From Candidatus Hydrothermota bacterium (lineage in GTDB: Bacteria > Hydrothermota > Hydrothermia > B15-G9 > DRBW01), in the NCBI GenBank assembly GCA_021158525.1, contig JAGGUL010000079.1:1-60294 (forward strand): 60,294 bases of DNA, written 5' to 3'. The notes beneath the pieces are model-generated. The model did no database searches. It was not told the origin of the DNA and worked only from the letters and a program-made list of their open reading frames with translations. The position numbers were made by a program, and so were the translations under genes. Shown one piece after another: positions 33,814-42,361 of this stretch; position 1 is the stretch's first letter, and every line of letters begins with the position of its first letter.

Positions 33814-36514
33814 AAAGCTAAAAGTCAGCGGAGTAGGGGTTTTCAGAGAATCCTTAGAGCTATCGGGATTCAATGACGGCATAAACCTCATCGTCGGGCC
33901 CAACGAGATAGGAAAATCCACTCTGATCAGGGCCCTGAAATGTGCCCTTTTTTACAAGTACAGCTCCAGGGACAGGGAGATAAAAAGCCTTCAGCCTTGG
34001 GGAACCATGCTTGCTCCCCGAATAGAAGTTGAATTCGAAGCGAAGGGAGCCCTGTACCGTCTGGAGAAAAAGTTCCTTGAGACGCCCTTCTCCGTCCTCT
34101 ACAAATTCGAAAACGGCAAATTCCAGAAATTCGCCGAACTCGACAGAGCCGATGATTTCGTGCAGGAGCTTCTCCTCGTTCCAAGAAGGCCCAAAAAAGA
34201 AACCCGCCTCGGAATCGCGAGGTTGCTCTGGGTGGATCAGGGCGGCGATCACTTAAAACTGGAAAGCCTGCCCCTCGAACTGGAGGAAAAGATAAGGGCG
34301 ATACTCGGAAGCTCAGGAATAACTGAATTTGAGGGCAGGTTCCTCAAAAAATTAAAGGAAACTTACGGTGAGATTTTCACCGAAAGAGGACGCTTTATCA
34401 CGGGGCAGAAAGCCCCGGACGTCATAAAGCTCAGGGATGAAATTGAGCAACTGAGGACCAGACTTAACAACATTAATGCCCTCATCGATTCCGTTGAGCA
34501 AAAGGCCGAAAGGATCGAGTTCGAGAGGAAAAATATCGAAAAATTGCACAGGGACTTGGAGGAAAGGGGCAAAAAAATCAAGAAACTACGAGAAGAATAC
34601 GAGATATACAAAAAACTCAAAAATGATTTTGCCAGAAAGAAAGAAACGGAACAGACACTGAGAATCAAATTTGAAAACCACAACAAAAATCTCAACAGGC
34701 TGAAAGAACTGCGCGAGCTGAAAGAGAAAAAGAAGGAAAAACTTGGGAAACTGAAAAAGCGTCTTGAAGAGCTGGACAAAATCGCCGTCGAATATAACAA
34801 AAAGGCCCATGAGCTTAAGACGCGGCTCGAAGCACTGCAAAAGGAGATCGAAGCAAAAAGGGCAGAACTGGAAAAAACAGAAAAAACTCAGAAAGCAGCG
34901 GAACTTGTCGATAAAATCAGGGCTCTCGAGAAGAAAATCTCGGCTCTGAAGGAGTTAGAAGATAAAATAACCCGCGCGAAAGAAGCTCTGCAATCCATCA
35001 AAGCACCCCCCGAGGACGAATTGAAGAAGGCACGCCGATTGAACACCCAGCTGATAACGCTCAAAAGCAAAGGGAAATCTGCCGGATTTAACTTCAAAAT
35101 CAGAGCCCTGGCTCCTTTCAAGACGGAAATAAACAAGGATTCGGAAAATATAGTTCAGGACATCCTGAGCGGCACTGAGGTGAGCTACGACGTCCTGGAG
35201 AAAATTCAGATGAAAATACCGGGGCTCTTGCAACTCGAGGTGAGAAGCAAGTCACCCGAATCGCGAAAACTGAAGGAATCCATCGAGAAAGCAGAGGCGG
35301 AACTTAAAAAAATATTCGAAAAGTATAGCTGTGAGAGCATAGCTGAACTGGAGGAGAGAAGCAGGGAAAAGCTCGAGAAGGAAAGCGAACTCAGGAGCTT
35401 CTTATCGAACAGGAACTTCCTGGCAGGGGGAGAGAAGATCGAGGACTTCGAAAAGAGGCGCGCCGAAAATGAAAAAAAATTAGAAAAGCTGCTCGAAGAA
35501 TTGGGAATGGAAAAAAGCGAGCTCAAGCCCCCGGCCGCGGCCGAGGCAATAAAAACGGGCCTTTTGAAGCTAAAAGATGAGTTCGAAAAGACGAGGGTTG
35601 AGATCAAAAAGGTTGAAGAATTCATGGAAAAAACCGAGGCAGAAAAAACTGAGCTCAATAAAACTGCAGTGAGACTCCACACTGAACTGAAATCCGCTGA
35701 AAGCGAGACAAAGAGGATCCTGGAGGAATATGGCGACGAAGAAAAACTCAAAAATGCCTGGAGAAACTCCAAAACCGAACTCGAGATGATCGGGGAGGAA
35801 CTTAAAGAACTCGAGACCAGGCTGAAGAAATTTCCTCCCGATATGGATTTGACAATAGAAAGGGAAGAAAAGCAGCTTCAGGCTCTGGATGGAGACATCA
35901 GAAGGAGAGAAACAGAACTCAACAGGCTCGAGGGTTCGCTGGAGGAGCTCCTTTCGGGGGATCTGTATGGTGAAAAAGCAAAGCTCTCCGAAAAGATAAG
36001 AACCCTTGAAAACCTCTACCGAGCCAAACTCAACAGGTCTATCGGCGTCTATCTCCTCTACAGCTTATCGGAAGCTGTGAAAGACCGCATGTTCAACACA
36101 CTGATAACCCCCATAGCTCTGATGGTCAGGGATTTTATAAATCGCGTTACAGGCAGAGATAGAGAGGTCGAGCTGTCCAAAGGCCTTCAGGTAAGCTCAA
36201 TAACGGAAGGAGGACAACCCCACAATGTTGATGAATACTCAACGGGCACTGTGGAACAGCTCTCGCTACTTGTCAGAATAGCGCTGGGACTGCAACTGGC
36301 GAACTGGGAGAGACAGCTTATCGTGCTTGATGATGTGCTTGCTTACACGGACAGCGAGAGGAGGAAAAGGATCTTCAGGATCCTCGAGGAAATCAGTGAG
36401 AAATTGCAGGTTATCATCCTGACAGCACATCCGGAACGGTATTCCGAGCTCGATTACGGAAAAGCCTTTGACCTCTCCGTTCTGTTGACAGCTTCTGACG
36501 GAACGGGTATCTAA
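33803..36514 (+). CDS. SbcC/YhaN-like SMC-type ATPase with a globular tip instead of a zinc hook
   Basis: The 903-residue Rad50/SbcC-type protein has Walker A at the N-terminus ('LIVGPNEIGKSTLIRA'), long coiled coils (about 200-410 and 490-770), and signature plus Walker B at the C-terminus ('EYSTGTVEQLSLLVRIAL', 'RQLIVLDDVLAY'). The coiled coil should turn at a CXXC zinc hook; none is present (Cys occurs only near residue 47 and near 510). A short beta-rich domain sits there (about 417-485: 'FNFKIRALAPFKTE' and 'MKIPGLLQLEV'). The product presumably forms an ATP-driven clamp with the neighbouring phosphoesterase; the tip may dimerise or bind DNA, which is inference. It overlaps the upstream gene by 11 bp. 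Confidence 0.82.
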   Translation: MILRKLKVSGVGVFRESLELSGFNDGINLIVGPNEIGKSTLIRALKCALFYKYSSRDREIKSLQPWGTMLAPRIEVEFEAKGALYRLEKKFLETPFSVLYKFENGKFQKFAELDRADDFVQELLLVPRRPKKETRLGIARLLWVDQGGDHLKLESLPLELEEKIRAILGSSGITEFEGRFLKKLKETYGEIFTERGRFITGQKAPDVIKLRDEIEQLRTRLNNINALIDSVEQKAERIEFERKNIEKLHRDLEERGKKIKKLREEYEIYKKLKNDFARKKETEQTLRIKFENHNKNLNRLKELRELKEKKKEKLGKLKKRLEELDKIAVEYNKKAHELKTRLEALQKEIEAKRAELEKTEKTQKAAELVDKIRALEKKISALKELEDKITRAKEALQSIKAPPEDELKKARRLNTQLITLKSKGKSAGFNFKIRALAPFKTEINKDSENIVQDILSGTEVSYDVLEKIQMKIPGLLQLEVRSKSPESRKLKESIEKAEAELKKIFEKYSCESIAELEERSREKLEKESELRSFLSNRNFLAGGEKIEDFEKRRAENEKKLEKLLEELGMEKSELKPPAAAEAIKTGLLKLKDEFEKTRVEIKKVEEFMEKTEAEKTELNKTAVRLHTELKSAESETKRILEEYGDEEKLKNAWRNSKTELEMIGEELKELETRLKKFPPDMDLTIEREEKQLQALDGDIRRRETELNRLEGSLEELLSGDLYGEKAKLSEKIRTLENLYRAKLNRSIGVYLLYSLSEAVKDRMFNTLITPIALMVRDFINRVTGRDREVELSKGLQVSSITEGGQPHNVDEYSTGTVEQLSLLVRIALGLQLANWERQLIVLDDVLAYTDSERRKRIFRILEEISEKLQVIILTAHPERYSELDYGKAFDLSVLLTASDGTGI
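36485..36513 (+). promoter_or_regulatory. Promoter for udk, inside the upstream gene, near-leaderless
   Basis: TTGACA, 17-bp spacer, TATCTA, all within the last codons of the ATPase gene; 11 nt remain to the ATG at 36525, so the leader is at most about 5 nt. No Shine-Dalgarno sequence. Confidence 0.5.
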
Positions 36515-36524
36515 GTATAAGCTC

Positions 36525-37136
36525 ATGGGTAGACTTGTAATTGGAATAGCAGGCGGATCGGGATCGGGAAAAACCACGGTCGCCAGCAGGATAATCTCGG
36601 CGGTGGGGGAAGAAAGAGTTACTTACATACAGCACGATTCCTATTACAAAGACAGGAGCAACATACCGCTGGAAGAAAGGGAGAAAATCAACTACGACCA
36701 CCCAGATGCCCTCGAAACCTCGCTTCTCGTGAGACATTTGCACAAATTACTTGAGGGGAGCCCGGTAGAAATACCGATATATGATTTCATCACCCACACG
36801 AGAAAACCAGTCGGCAACATAGTATATCCAAGAGACGTCATAATCGTTGAGGGAATTCTCATCTTCGTGGAGAAGGAGCTCAGAGAGCTTTTTGACATAA
36901 AGCTCTATGTGGATACCGATCCAGATATAAGATTCATCCGAAGGTTAAAGCGCGACATAGAGGAGAGGGGAAGAACCATTGATTCCGTTATAAAACAATA
37001 CCTTGAAACTGTCAGGCCGATGCACATCGAGTTCGTCGAACCCACAAAGAGGTTCGCAGACGTCATAATACCCGAAGGTGGATACAACCAGGTTGCCATA
37101 AATATGGTCATCTCAACGATTTTACAAAAGCTTTAA
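36525..37136 (+). CDS. udk: Uridine kinase
   Basis: The 203-residue cytoplasmic kinase of pyrimidine salvage phosphorylates uridine and cytidine with ATP or GTP. The P-loop is 'IGIAGGSGSGKTTVAS', the nucleoside-binding segment is 'DSYYKD...YDHPDAL' and 'PIYDFITHTRKP' is the uridine kinase core; 'IVEGILIF' and 'RRLKRDIEERGR' form the lid. The length and order match the family. It lies 10 nt after the ATPase gene but has its own promoter. No other pyrimidine gene is nearby. Confidence 0.95.
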   Translation: MGRLVIGIAGGSGSGKTTVASRIISAVGEERVTYIQHDSYYKDRSNIPLEEREKINYDHPDALETSLLVRHLHKLLEGSPVEIPIYDFITHTRKPVGNIVYPRDVIIVEGILIFVEKELRELFDIKLYVDTDPDIRFIRRLKRDIEERGRTIDSVIKQYLETVRPMHIEFVEPTKRFADVIIPEGGYNQVAINMVISTILQKL

Positions 37137-37157
37137 ATTTGAGAAACTTTCTCAAAT
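37137..37157. repeat. AT-rich 10-bp-arm palindrome after udk
   Basis: ATTTGAGAAA and its exact reverse complement, separated by one base, begin right after the udk stop codon. It could form a weak hairpin at the mRNA 3' end or be a protein-binding site; no T-run follows. A separate T7 run at about 37218-37224 after a weak CGAA/TTCG stem is the only other terminator-like feature here. Confidence 0.4.
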
Positions 37158-37282
37158 AAATTCTTAACACAAAAAACTGTGAGCAATTGTTACACCTCGA
37201 CGAAGTGAATTTTCGGGTTTTTTTGCTCCAGAAGCCATTTTCCGCGGGGCAAGTCCTTTTACTTCTGAAAGTTACATAAGTA

Positions 37283-37311
37283 TTGACATAATCCCCACAG
37301 TGTTTTATAAA
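37283..37311 (+). promoter_or_regulatory. Promoter for the S9 peptidase
   Basis: TTGACA, 17-bp spacer, TATAAA. A leader of about 38 nt contains GGGGAGG before the ATG at 37356. This is one of the strongest promoters in the window. Confidence 0.75.
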
Positions 37312-37355
37312 GTGAAAGAATTTGAATAACTTAGGATTCCAAAGGGGAGGTTAAT

Positions 37356-39356
37356 ATGCCAAAAAGACTGACATGGAAAGTTAAGCCGGAAGACATATAT
37401 GAATTCAAGCTGGTCTCGGATCCACAGATGTCTCCTGATGGTAAGGAGATAGCCTTCGTTGTCACGGAGGTAAAACCTGCCAAAGAGAAGGGCAAGAAAA
37501 AGTACGAGTCCCATATCTGGCTGATGAACGTCGAAACGAAGGAAGCAAGGCAGTTGACTTTCGGCAAGGGCAGCGATATCAACCCGAGATGGTCACCTGA
37601 CGGCAAACATCTTCTGTTTCTCTCCAACAGGGACGACGAAAAGAAGGGAATGCAGCTCTACGTTATCCCCAGATACGGAGGGGAAGCCCGCAGAATGACC
37701 GACATAGAGGGAGGAGTATCCGATCCCCAATGGGCTCCCAAAGGAAGAAGAGTCCTGTTCCTCGCATCTCCGCCTTCCAAGGAAAAGGAGAAAACAGACG
37801 TTAAGGTCATCAGGAGGATTTTCTACAAGTTAGATGGGGCCGGATTCATACATGAGAAGAGAAGGCACCTTTTCGTCCTCACTTTTGAAGGCGCAAGGCC
37901 TAAACAGCTTACCTCAGGAGACTTCGATGTATCCGATCCGGCATGGTCACCCGACGGCACGGAGATAGCTTTCATAGCGAACATGAGCGAGAACACAGAC
38001 TACGAGGTAAGAAAGGACCTCTACGTGATCTCCAAAATGGGAGGCAAGCCCCGTAAGCTTTACTCAGGCAAAGGTCCTCTCGCCAACCCAACCTATTCTC
38101 CCGACGGTAAATATATCGCTTTCCTCGGCCAAGATATGGAGAAGGGATTTGCCACGAATACTAATGTCTGGCTGATCACGAGCGACACTGGCAGACCCCG
38201 AAACCTGACGAAAAATTACGGGATCAGTGCTGTATCTGTGGTCCTCGGCGATGCAAGGGGACCGGGTGGAAATCCCTATCCTATATGGGGCAGAGCAGGC
38301 AAGTACATATACTTCCTCGCTACGAAGGGCGGCTCGACCCATATTTTCAGGGTCGACAAAAAGGGGAAATCTTTCGCCCAGGTCACCGAAGGCGAGTTCT
38401 CCGTCGACAGTTTCTCCCTTTCGAGAAGGGCATCGAAAATAGTGTATCTGAGAACATCGGCGGTCAATCTACCGGATGTGTATCTGCTGAACGATGAAGG
38501 TGAAGACATTCAGCTTACAAACTTCGGGACCGATCTGACGGATTACAGATATCTGTCCAAACCCGAGAGATTCACCTTCAAAGCTTCTGACGGCAAGGAG
38601 ATCGAGGGCTGGATCATGAAACCTGTCGATTTCAAAAAGGGAGAAAAATATCCGGCTATTCTCGAGATCCACGGAGGTCCGAGAGCGGCTTACGGCTATG
38701 CCTTCATGCACGAGTTCCAGCTTCTTGCTACCCGTGGCTACGTGGTCTTCTACATAAATCCCAGGGGAAGCGCCGGCTACGGCGAGGATTTCGCCTATGC
38801 CATCGTGAAAAACTATGGTGACAGGGATTACAAAGACCTGATGGAAGCCGTTGAGTACGTGAAAACCCACTTTGATTTTGTGGATCCGGACAGGCTCGGG
38901 GTCACTGGCGGATCTTATGGAGGCTACATGACCAACTGGATCGTCACCCACACCGATATATTCAAGGCAGCCGTCACACAGCGATCCATAAGCAATTTCT
39001 ATTCTTTCTTCGGAACTTCAGACATAGGCTACATCTTCGGGAAGGAAGAGCTCGGAGGAGAACCCTGGAAGAGGCCTAGGGCCTTCCTGAAAAAATCTCC
39101 CATCTCTTATGTTGAGAATGTCAAAACCCCGCTGCTGATAATTCACTCGGAGAACGACTACAGATGCCCGATGGAACAGGCAGAACAGTTCTACGTGGCG
39201 CTGAAATATCTCAAGAAGGAGGTTGAATTAGTGCGTTTCCCCGATGAGGGGCACAACTTATCCAGAAACGGGCAGCCTCATCACCGGGTTGAAAGGCTAA
39301 ATCACATACTCAGGTGGTTTGACACTTACCTTAAAGGCAAGGGCTCAAAGAAGTGA
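37356..39356 (+). CDS. S9-family prolyl oligopeptidase / acylaminoacyl-peptidase
   Basis: The 666-residue protein has no signal peptide, so it is probably cytoplasmic. The N-terminal beta-propeller is made of PD40/TolB-like repeats ('NPRWSPDGKHLLFLSN', 'DPAWSPDGTEIAFIAN', 'NPTYSPDGKYIAFLG'). The C-terminal alpha/beta hydrolase has the catalytic Ser in 'GVTGGSYGGYMTN', Asp in 'IHSENDYRCPMEQA' and His in 'FPDEGHNLSR'. Such enzymes cleave short peptides, with the propeller limiting access. It has its own strong promoter and ribosome binding site, so it may be highly expressed. The 3' end overlaps the SDR gene by 12 bp. Confidence 0.92.
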   Translation: MPKRLTWKVKPEDIYEFKLVSDPQMSPDGKEIAFVVTEVKPAKEKGKKKYESHIWLMNVETKEARQLTFGKGSDINPRWSPDGKHLLFLSNRDDEKKGMQLYVIPRYGGEARRMTDIEGGVSDPQWAPKGRRVLFLASPPSKEKEKTDVKVIRRIFYKLDGAGFIHEKRRHLFVLTFEGARPKQLTSGDFDVSDPAWSPDGTEIAFIANMSENTDYEVRKDLYVISKMGGKPRKLYSGKGPLANPTYSPDGKYIAFLGQDMEKGFATNTNVWLITSDTGRPRNLTKNYGISAVSVVLGDARGPGGNPYPIWGRAGKYIYFLATKGGSTHIFRVDKKGKSFAQVTEGEFSVDSFSLSRRASKIVYLRTSAVNLPDVYLLNDEGEDIQLTNFGTDLTDYRYLSKPERFTFKASDGKEIEGWIMKPVDFKKGEKYPAILEIHGGPRAAYGYAFMHEFQLLATRGYVVFYINPRGSAGYGEDFAYAIVKNYGDRDYKDLMEAVEYVKTHFDFVDPDRLGVTGGSYGGYMTNWIVTHTDIFKAAVTQRSISNFYSFFGTSDIGYIFGKEELGGEPWKRPRAFLKKSPISYVENVKTPLLIIHSENDYRCPMEQAEQFYVALKYLKKEVELVRFPDEGHNLSRNGQPHHRVERLNHILRWFDTYLKGKGSKK

Positions 39357-40133
39357 TCTGACGAGCCCTCCATCCACCTGAATCGTCGTACCCGTTATGT
39401 AGCTTGCCCGCTCGGAAGCCAGAAAAGCTACGAGTGCTGCCAGCTCTTCCGGTTCGGCGAGACGCCCGAGGGGTACGTCTGCGGCCATTTCCTTGAGGGC
39501 TTCATCCTCGGATATGCCCTTCTGTGCCGCTCGACTTCTCGCCAGTTGAACCATCCTCTCGGTGCGTGTGAGCCCAGGAGCAACGCAGTTTACGAGAATG
39601 TTATAGGGAGCCAGTTCCCTCGACAGGGTCTTAAAAAGACCCACTACGGCGCTCCTTATCGCGTTGCTGAGTATCAAATTGTCCAGCGGCTGCTTCACCG
39701 AAACGGAAGTCAGGCCGATTATCCTCCCCCACTTCTTTTCTTTCATATGGGATAGAACGCCTTTTATGAAACGCTGAGCCGAGAGGAAGGTCAGATTAAA
39801 GGCCTTAAGCCAGTCCTCATCATTGAAGTCCTCGAAGGTACCCGGAGGTGGTCCGCCGGCATTGGTCACCAGTATGTCGATAGATCCGTAGACATCCAGG
39901 GCCTTCTTGATCAGGTTATCGATGTCCTCTTTTACGGTTAAATCTGCTCTGAAAGCCTGAACTTCAGCGCCGAGAGCACGGATCTCCTCCGCTGCTCTGC
40001 TCAGGTTCTCCGGTTTTCTTGAGGTTATGATAACCCGAGCTCCCTCCCGAGCGAGCTCGAGAGCTATTGCTTTCCCGAGCCCCTTCGAGGAGGCCGCAAC
40101 GAGGGCACTTTTCCCCTTAATTCCCAGGTCCAT
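39345..40133 (-). CDS. Short-chain dehydrogenase/reductase lacking the canonical YxxxK
   Basis: The 262-residue Rossmann-fold SDR has a nucleotide-binding motif of form 'ASSKGLGKAIALELA', 'DILVTNAGGPPPGTF' (NAG) and a C-terminal 'YITGTTIQVDGGLVRS' typical of 3-oxoacyl-ACP-reductase-like enzymes. Where the catalytic Ser-Tyr-Lys is expected ('SVKQPLDNLILSNAIRSAV'), Ser is present but the YxxxK is replaced by 'ILSNAIR'. I recall a subgroup of SDRs with this change, so it is probably ancestral rather than a mutation, but the reaction is uncertain. It overlaps ackA by 17 bp and is the last gene of the buk-ptb-ackA operon. Confidence 0.82.
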   Translation of the reverse strand: MDLGIKGKSALVAASSKGLGKAIALELAREGARVIITSRKPENLSRAAEEIRALGAEVQAFRADLTVKEDIDNLIKKALDVYGSIDILVTNAGGPPPGTFEDFNDEDWLKAFNLTFLSAQRFIKGVLSHMKEKKWGRIIGLTSVSVKQPLDNLILSNAIRSAVVGLFKTLSRELAPYNILVNCVAPGLTRTERMVQLARSRAAQKGISEDEALKEMAADVPLGRLAEPEELAALVAFLASERASYITGTTIQVDGGLVRSLL

Positions 40134-41436
40134 TCCTTCCCTCCATTTCTCTCTTATAGGCTTCCTCCCTCAAAAGGTTTCTGTAAGAAGGGCTCTCGAA
40201 AGTATAGGAAAACCTGGAAGGCACGTCATACCTGCCCTCGATTATAGCGACCACGTCTTCCGTAAAGACCAGCTCCTCATCGGTGGGAATAACGAAAACC
40301 TTCACCGGTGAGTCATCGGTCGAGATCAGGAATTCCTTGTTTCTGCTCACGGCCTTTCTGTTCCTCTCCTTATCGAGACGTATGCCCAGATTTTCCAGGT
40401 TCTCGAGGGCCATCTCCCTGATCTGCCAGGCCATCTCTCCAACTCCGGCCGTAAACACCACTGCATCGACCCTGCCGAGAGCCGCCATATACGCACCTAT
40501 GTACTTCTTGATCCTGTAGCTCTCCATCTTCAGGGCGAGTTTCGCTCGCTCATCGCCTTCCTCAGCGGCTTTTATGACATCTCGCCTGTCTGTGTATTTG
40601 CCGGTGATTCCGAGGACACCGCTCTTCTTGTTGAGCACGTTGACAACCTGCTGAGCAGTTATTCCCTCTCTCTTCATTATGTAAGGTATGATGGCGGGAT
40701 CCAGATCGCCCGATCTTGTCCCCATAATGAGGCCCTCGAGGGGGGTAAACCCCATGCTGTGATCGTAGGACTGGCCGTTCTTTATGGCGGTGATGCTGGC
40801 GCCGTTTCCTATGTGGCAGGTAATGAGGTTGACTTCAGAGGGTTTCTTCCCGAGCAGCGCCGCGGCTCTCCTCGAGACATAAAGGTGAGATGTGCCGTGA
40901 AACCCGTAGCGCCTGACTTTGTGTCTCTCGTACCACTCGTAGGGCACCGCGTAAAGGTAAACGTGGGAGGGCATGGTCTGATGAAAGGCCGTATCCATCA
41001 CCGCGACGTGGGGGATATCGGGCAGAACCTTCATGGCTGCCTCTATTCCCATGACGTTTGCCGGGTTGTGGAGGGGAGCCAGAATGGCGAGCTCCTTGAA
41101 GGTTTCGATGGCTTTCTGATCTATGAGAACCGACTTGGTAAAGACCTCACCGCCGTGAACCACCCTGTGTCCCACCGCCTTTATCTCTCTTATGTCGCTG
41201 AGAACACCATAATCAGGATGAGTGAGTATCTCCAGAACGTGCTGAATCGCCTCAACGTGAGACAGACAATCCCGCTCTATCCTGACCGGTTCCTTTCCCC
41301 TGACTTCGTGGACTATGAAAGAATTCCCTATGGTAACTCTCTCAACGACCCCCTTGGCGAGGGGTACCCTTTTCTCCCAATCATAGACCTGATATTTAAC
41401 GGAAGAACTGCCGCAATTCAGGGTCAGTATTTTCAT
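40117..41436 (-). CDS. ackA: Acetate kinase
   Basis: The 439-residue enzyme interconverts acetyl phosphate plus ADP with acetate plus ATP, the last step of substrate-level ATP synthesis. Motifs seen: 'LTLNCGSSSVKYQVY' (N-terminal phosphate loop), 'GHRVVHGGEVF', 'LAPLHNPANVMGI', 'VAVMDTAFHQTMP', 'YGFHGTSHLYVSRR' and 'TGVLGITGKYTDRR'-like KSGVLGI. The protein is about 40 residues longer than the usual 400 at the C-terminus. It overlaps the ptb gene by 4 bp (ATGA) and the SDR by 17 bp. A butyryl-type kinase is in the same operon, so the two kinases may share the phosphotransacylase. Confidence 0.93.
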   Translation of the reverse strand: MKILTLNCGSSSVKYQVYDWEKRVPLAKGVVERVTIGNSFIVHEVRGKEPVRIERDCLSHVEAIQHVLEILTHPDYGVLSDIREIKAVGHRVVHGGEVFTKSVLIDQKAIETFKELAILAPLHNPANVMGIEAAMKVLPDIPHVAVMDTAFHQTMPSHVYLYAVPYEWYERHKVRRYGFHGTSHLYVSRRAAALLGKKPSEVNLITCHIGNGASITAIKNGQSYDHSMGFTPLEGLIMGTRSGDLDPAIIPYIMKREGITAQQVVNVLNKKSGVLGITGKYTDRRDVIKAAEEGDERAKLALKMESYRIKKYIGAYMAALGRVDAVVFTAGVGEMAWQIREMALENLENLGIRLDKERNRKAVSRNKEFLISTDDSPVKVFVIPTDEELVFTEDVVAIIEGRYDVPSRFSYTFESPSYRNLLREEAYKREMEGRNGPGN

Positions 41437-42347
41437 ACCCAGCCTTTCCCGGCCATTTTGGCAGCCAGAGCGATCGAGTAAAACTTGGAATCCTCCCTGT
41501 CACCCCTCGATGTCAATATGCAGGGGGCCGTCGTGCCAGCCACCACAGCGGCGAGTTCAGCACCGGCAAGCCAGGTAGCAGTCTTGAAGAAAACGTTACC
41601 CGTGACGATGTCCGGGAAAAGGACTATATCGGCGTCGCCAGCAACCTCGCTCTTCACCCCCTTTATTTTTGTGCTCTCCTTTGAAACAGCGAGATCAAAG
41701 GCGAGAGGACCGTCCACAATGGCACCCCTGATCTGTCCTCTCTCAGCCATGACCTTGATTATGGCAGCGTCAACGCTGGAAGGCATCTTGGGATTAACGG
41801 TCTCTATCGCGGAAATTATAGCGGCTTTTGGCATCTCGATGCCGAGTTCGTGGGCAACTTTTATGGTGTACTTGAGGATCTGAACCTTCTGGTTTAGATC
41901 AGGATGGATAATGACCGCCACGTCGGCGGCGATGATGAGCTTCGGGTAGGTGGGGAATTCCACAACTGTGACATGGGACAGAAGGGCGCCCTCGGGCAAG
42001 AGGCCCTGTTGCTTGTCGAGAATTGCCCGCATATAGGTAACTGTCGAAACGAGTCCCTTCATCAGCATGTCGCCTTCACCCTCCCTGACGAGTCTCACCG
42101 CTTCCTTCACTGCTTTCGAGGGATCCGGTTCGTGCGTGATCTCAAAAATTCCGGGGTCCACACCGTGCTCCTTCGCAACCCTGTAAATGTTGTCCCTGTT
42201 TCCCACGAGATGTGCCTTGATCATCCCCTCGTTGACTCCTCTGGCAACCGCCTCGATGGTGTGCGGATCTTCCCCCACAGCAACAATGAGCTTCTTGGTC
42301 TCGGCCCCTTTTACCTCCTCCACCAATTCCGAAAGTCTCCTTATCAT
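41433..42347 (-). CDS. ptb: Phosphate butyryltransferase / phosphotransacylase-like
   Basis: The 304-residue enzyme of the phosphate acetyl/butyryltransferase family converts acyl-CoA plus phosphate into acyl phosphate plus CoA. The seen features are 'KKLIVAVGEDPHTIEAVARGV', 'DMLMKGLVSTVTYMRAIL', 'LSHVTVVEFPTYPKLIIAADVAV' and 'DGPLAFDLAVSKES' followed by 'GDADIVLFPDIVTGN', the family's active-site region. Its length (about 300) fits Ptb better than the longer Pta. It lies between a butyrate kinase (14 nt upstream) and an acetate kinase (4-bp overlap), so it could feed both; acyl-chain preference cannot be read from sequence. Confidence 0.9.
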   Translation of the reverse strand: MIRRLSELVEEVKGAETKKLIVAVGEDPHTIEAVARGVNEGMIKAHLVGNRDNIYRVAKEHGVDPGIFEITHEPDPSKAVKEAVRLVREGEGDMLMKGLVSTVTYMRAILDKQQGLLPEGALLSHVTVVEFPTYPKLIIAADVAVIIHPDLNQKVQILKYTIKVAHELGIEMPKAAIISAIETVNPKMPSSVDAAIIKVMAERGQIRGAIVDGPLAFDLAVSKESTKIKGVKSEVAGDADIVLFPDIVTGNVFFKTATWLAGAELAAVVAGTTAPCILTSRGDREDSKFYSIALAAKMAGKGWV

Positions 42348-42361
42348 CTTCTCATCCTCCT

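Noticed and set aside
37170-37200. lac-operator-like TGTGAGCAATTGTTACAC
   Set aside because: The arms do not pair well; chance resemblance, no regulator gene nearby.
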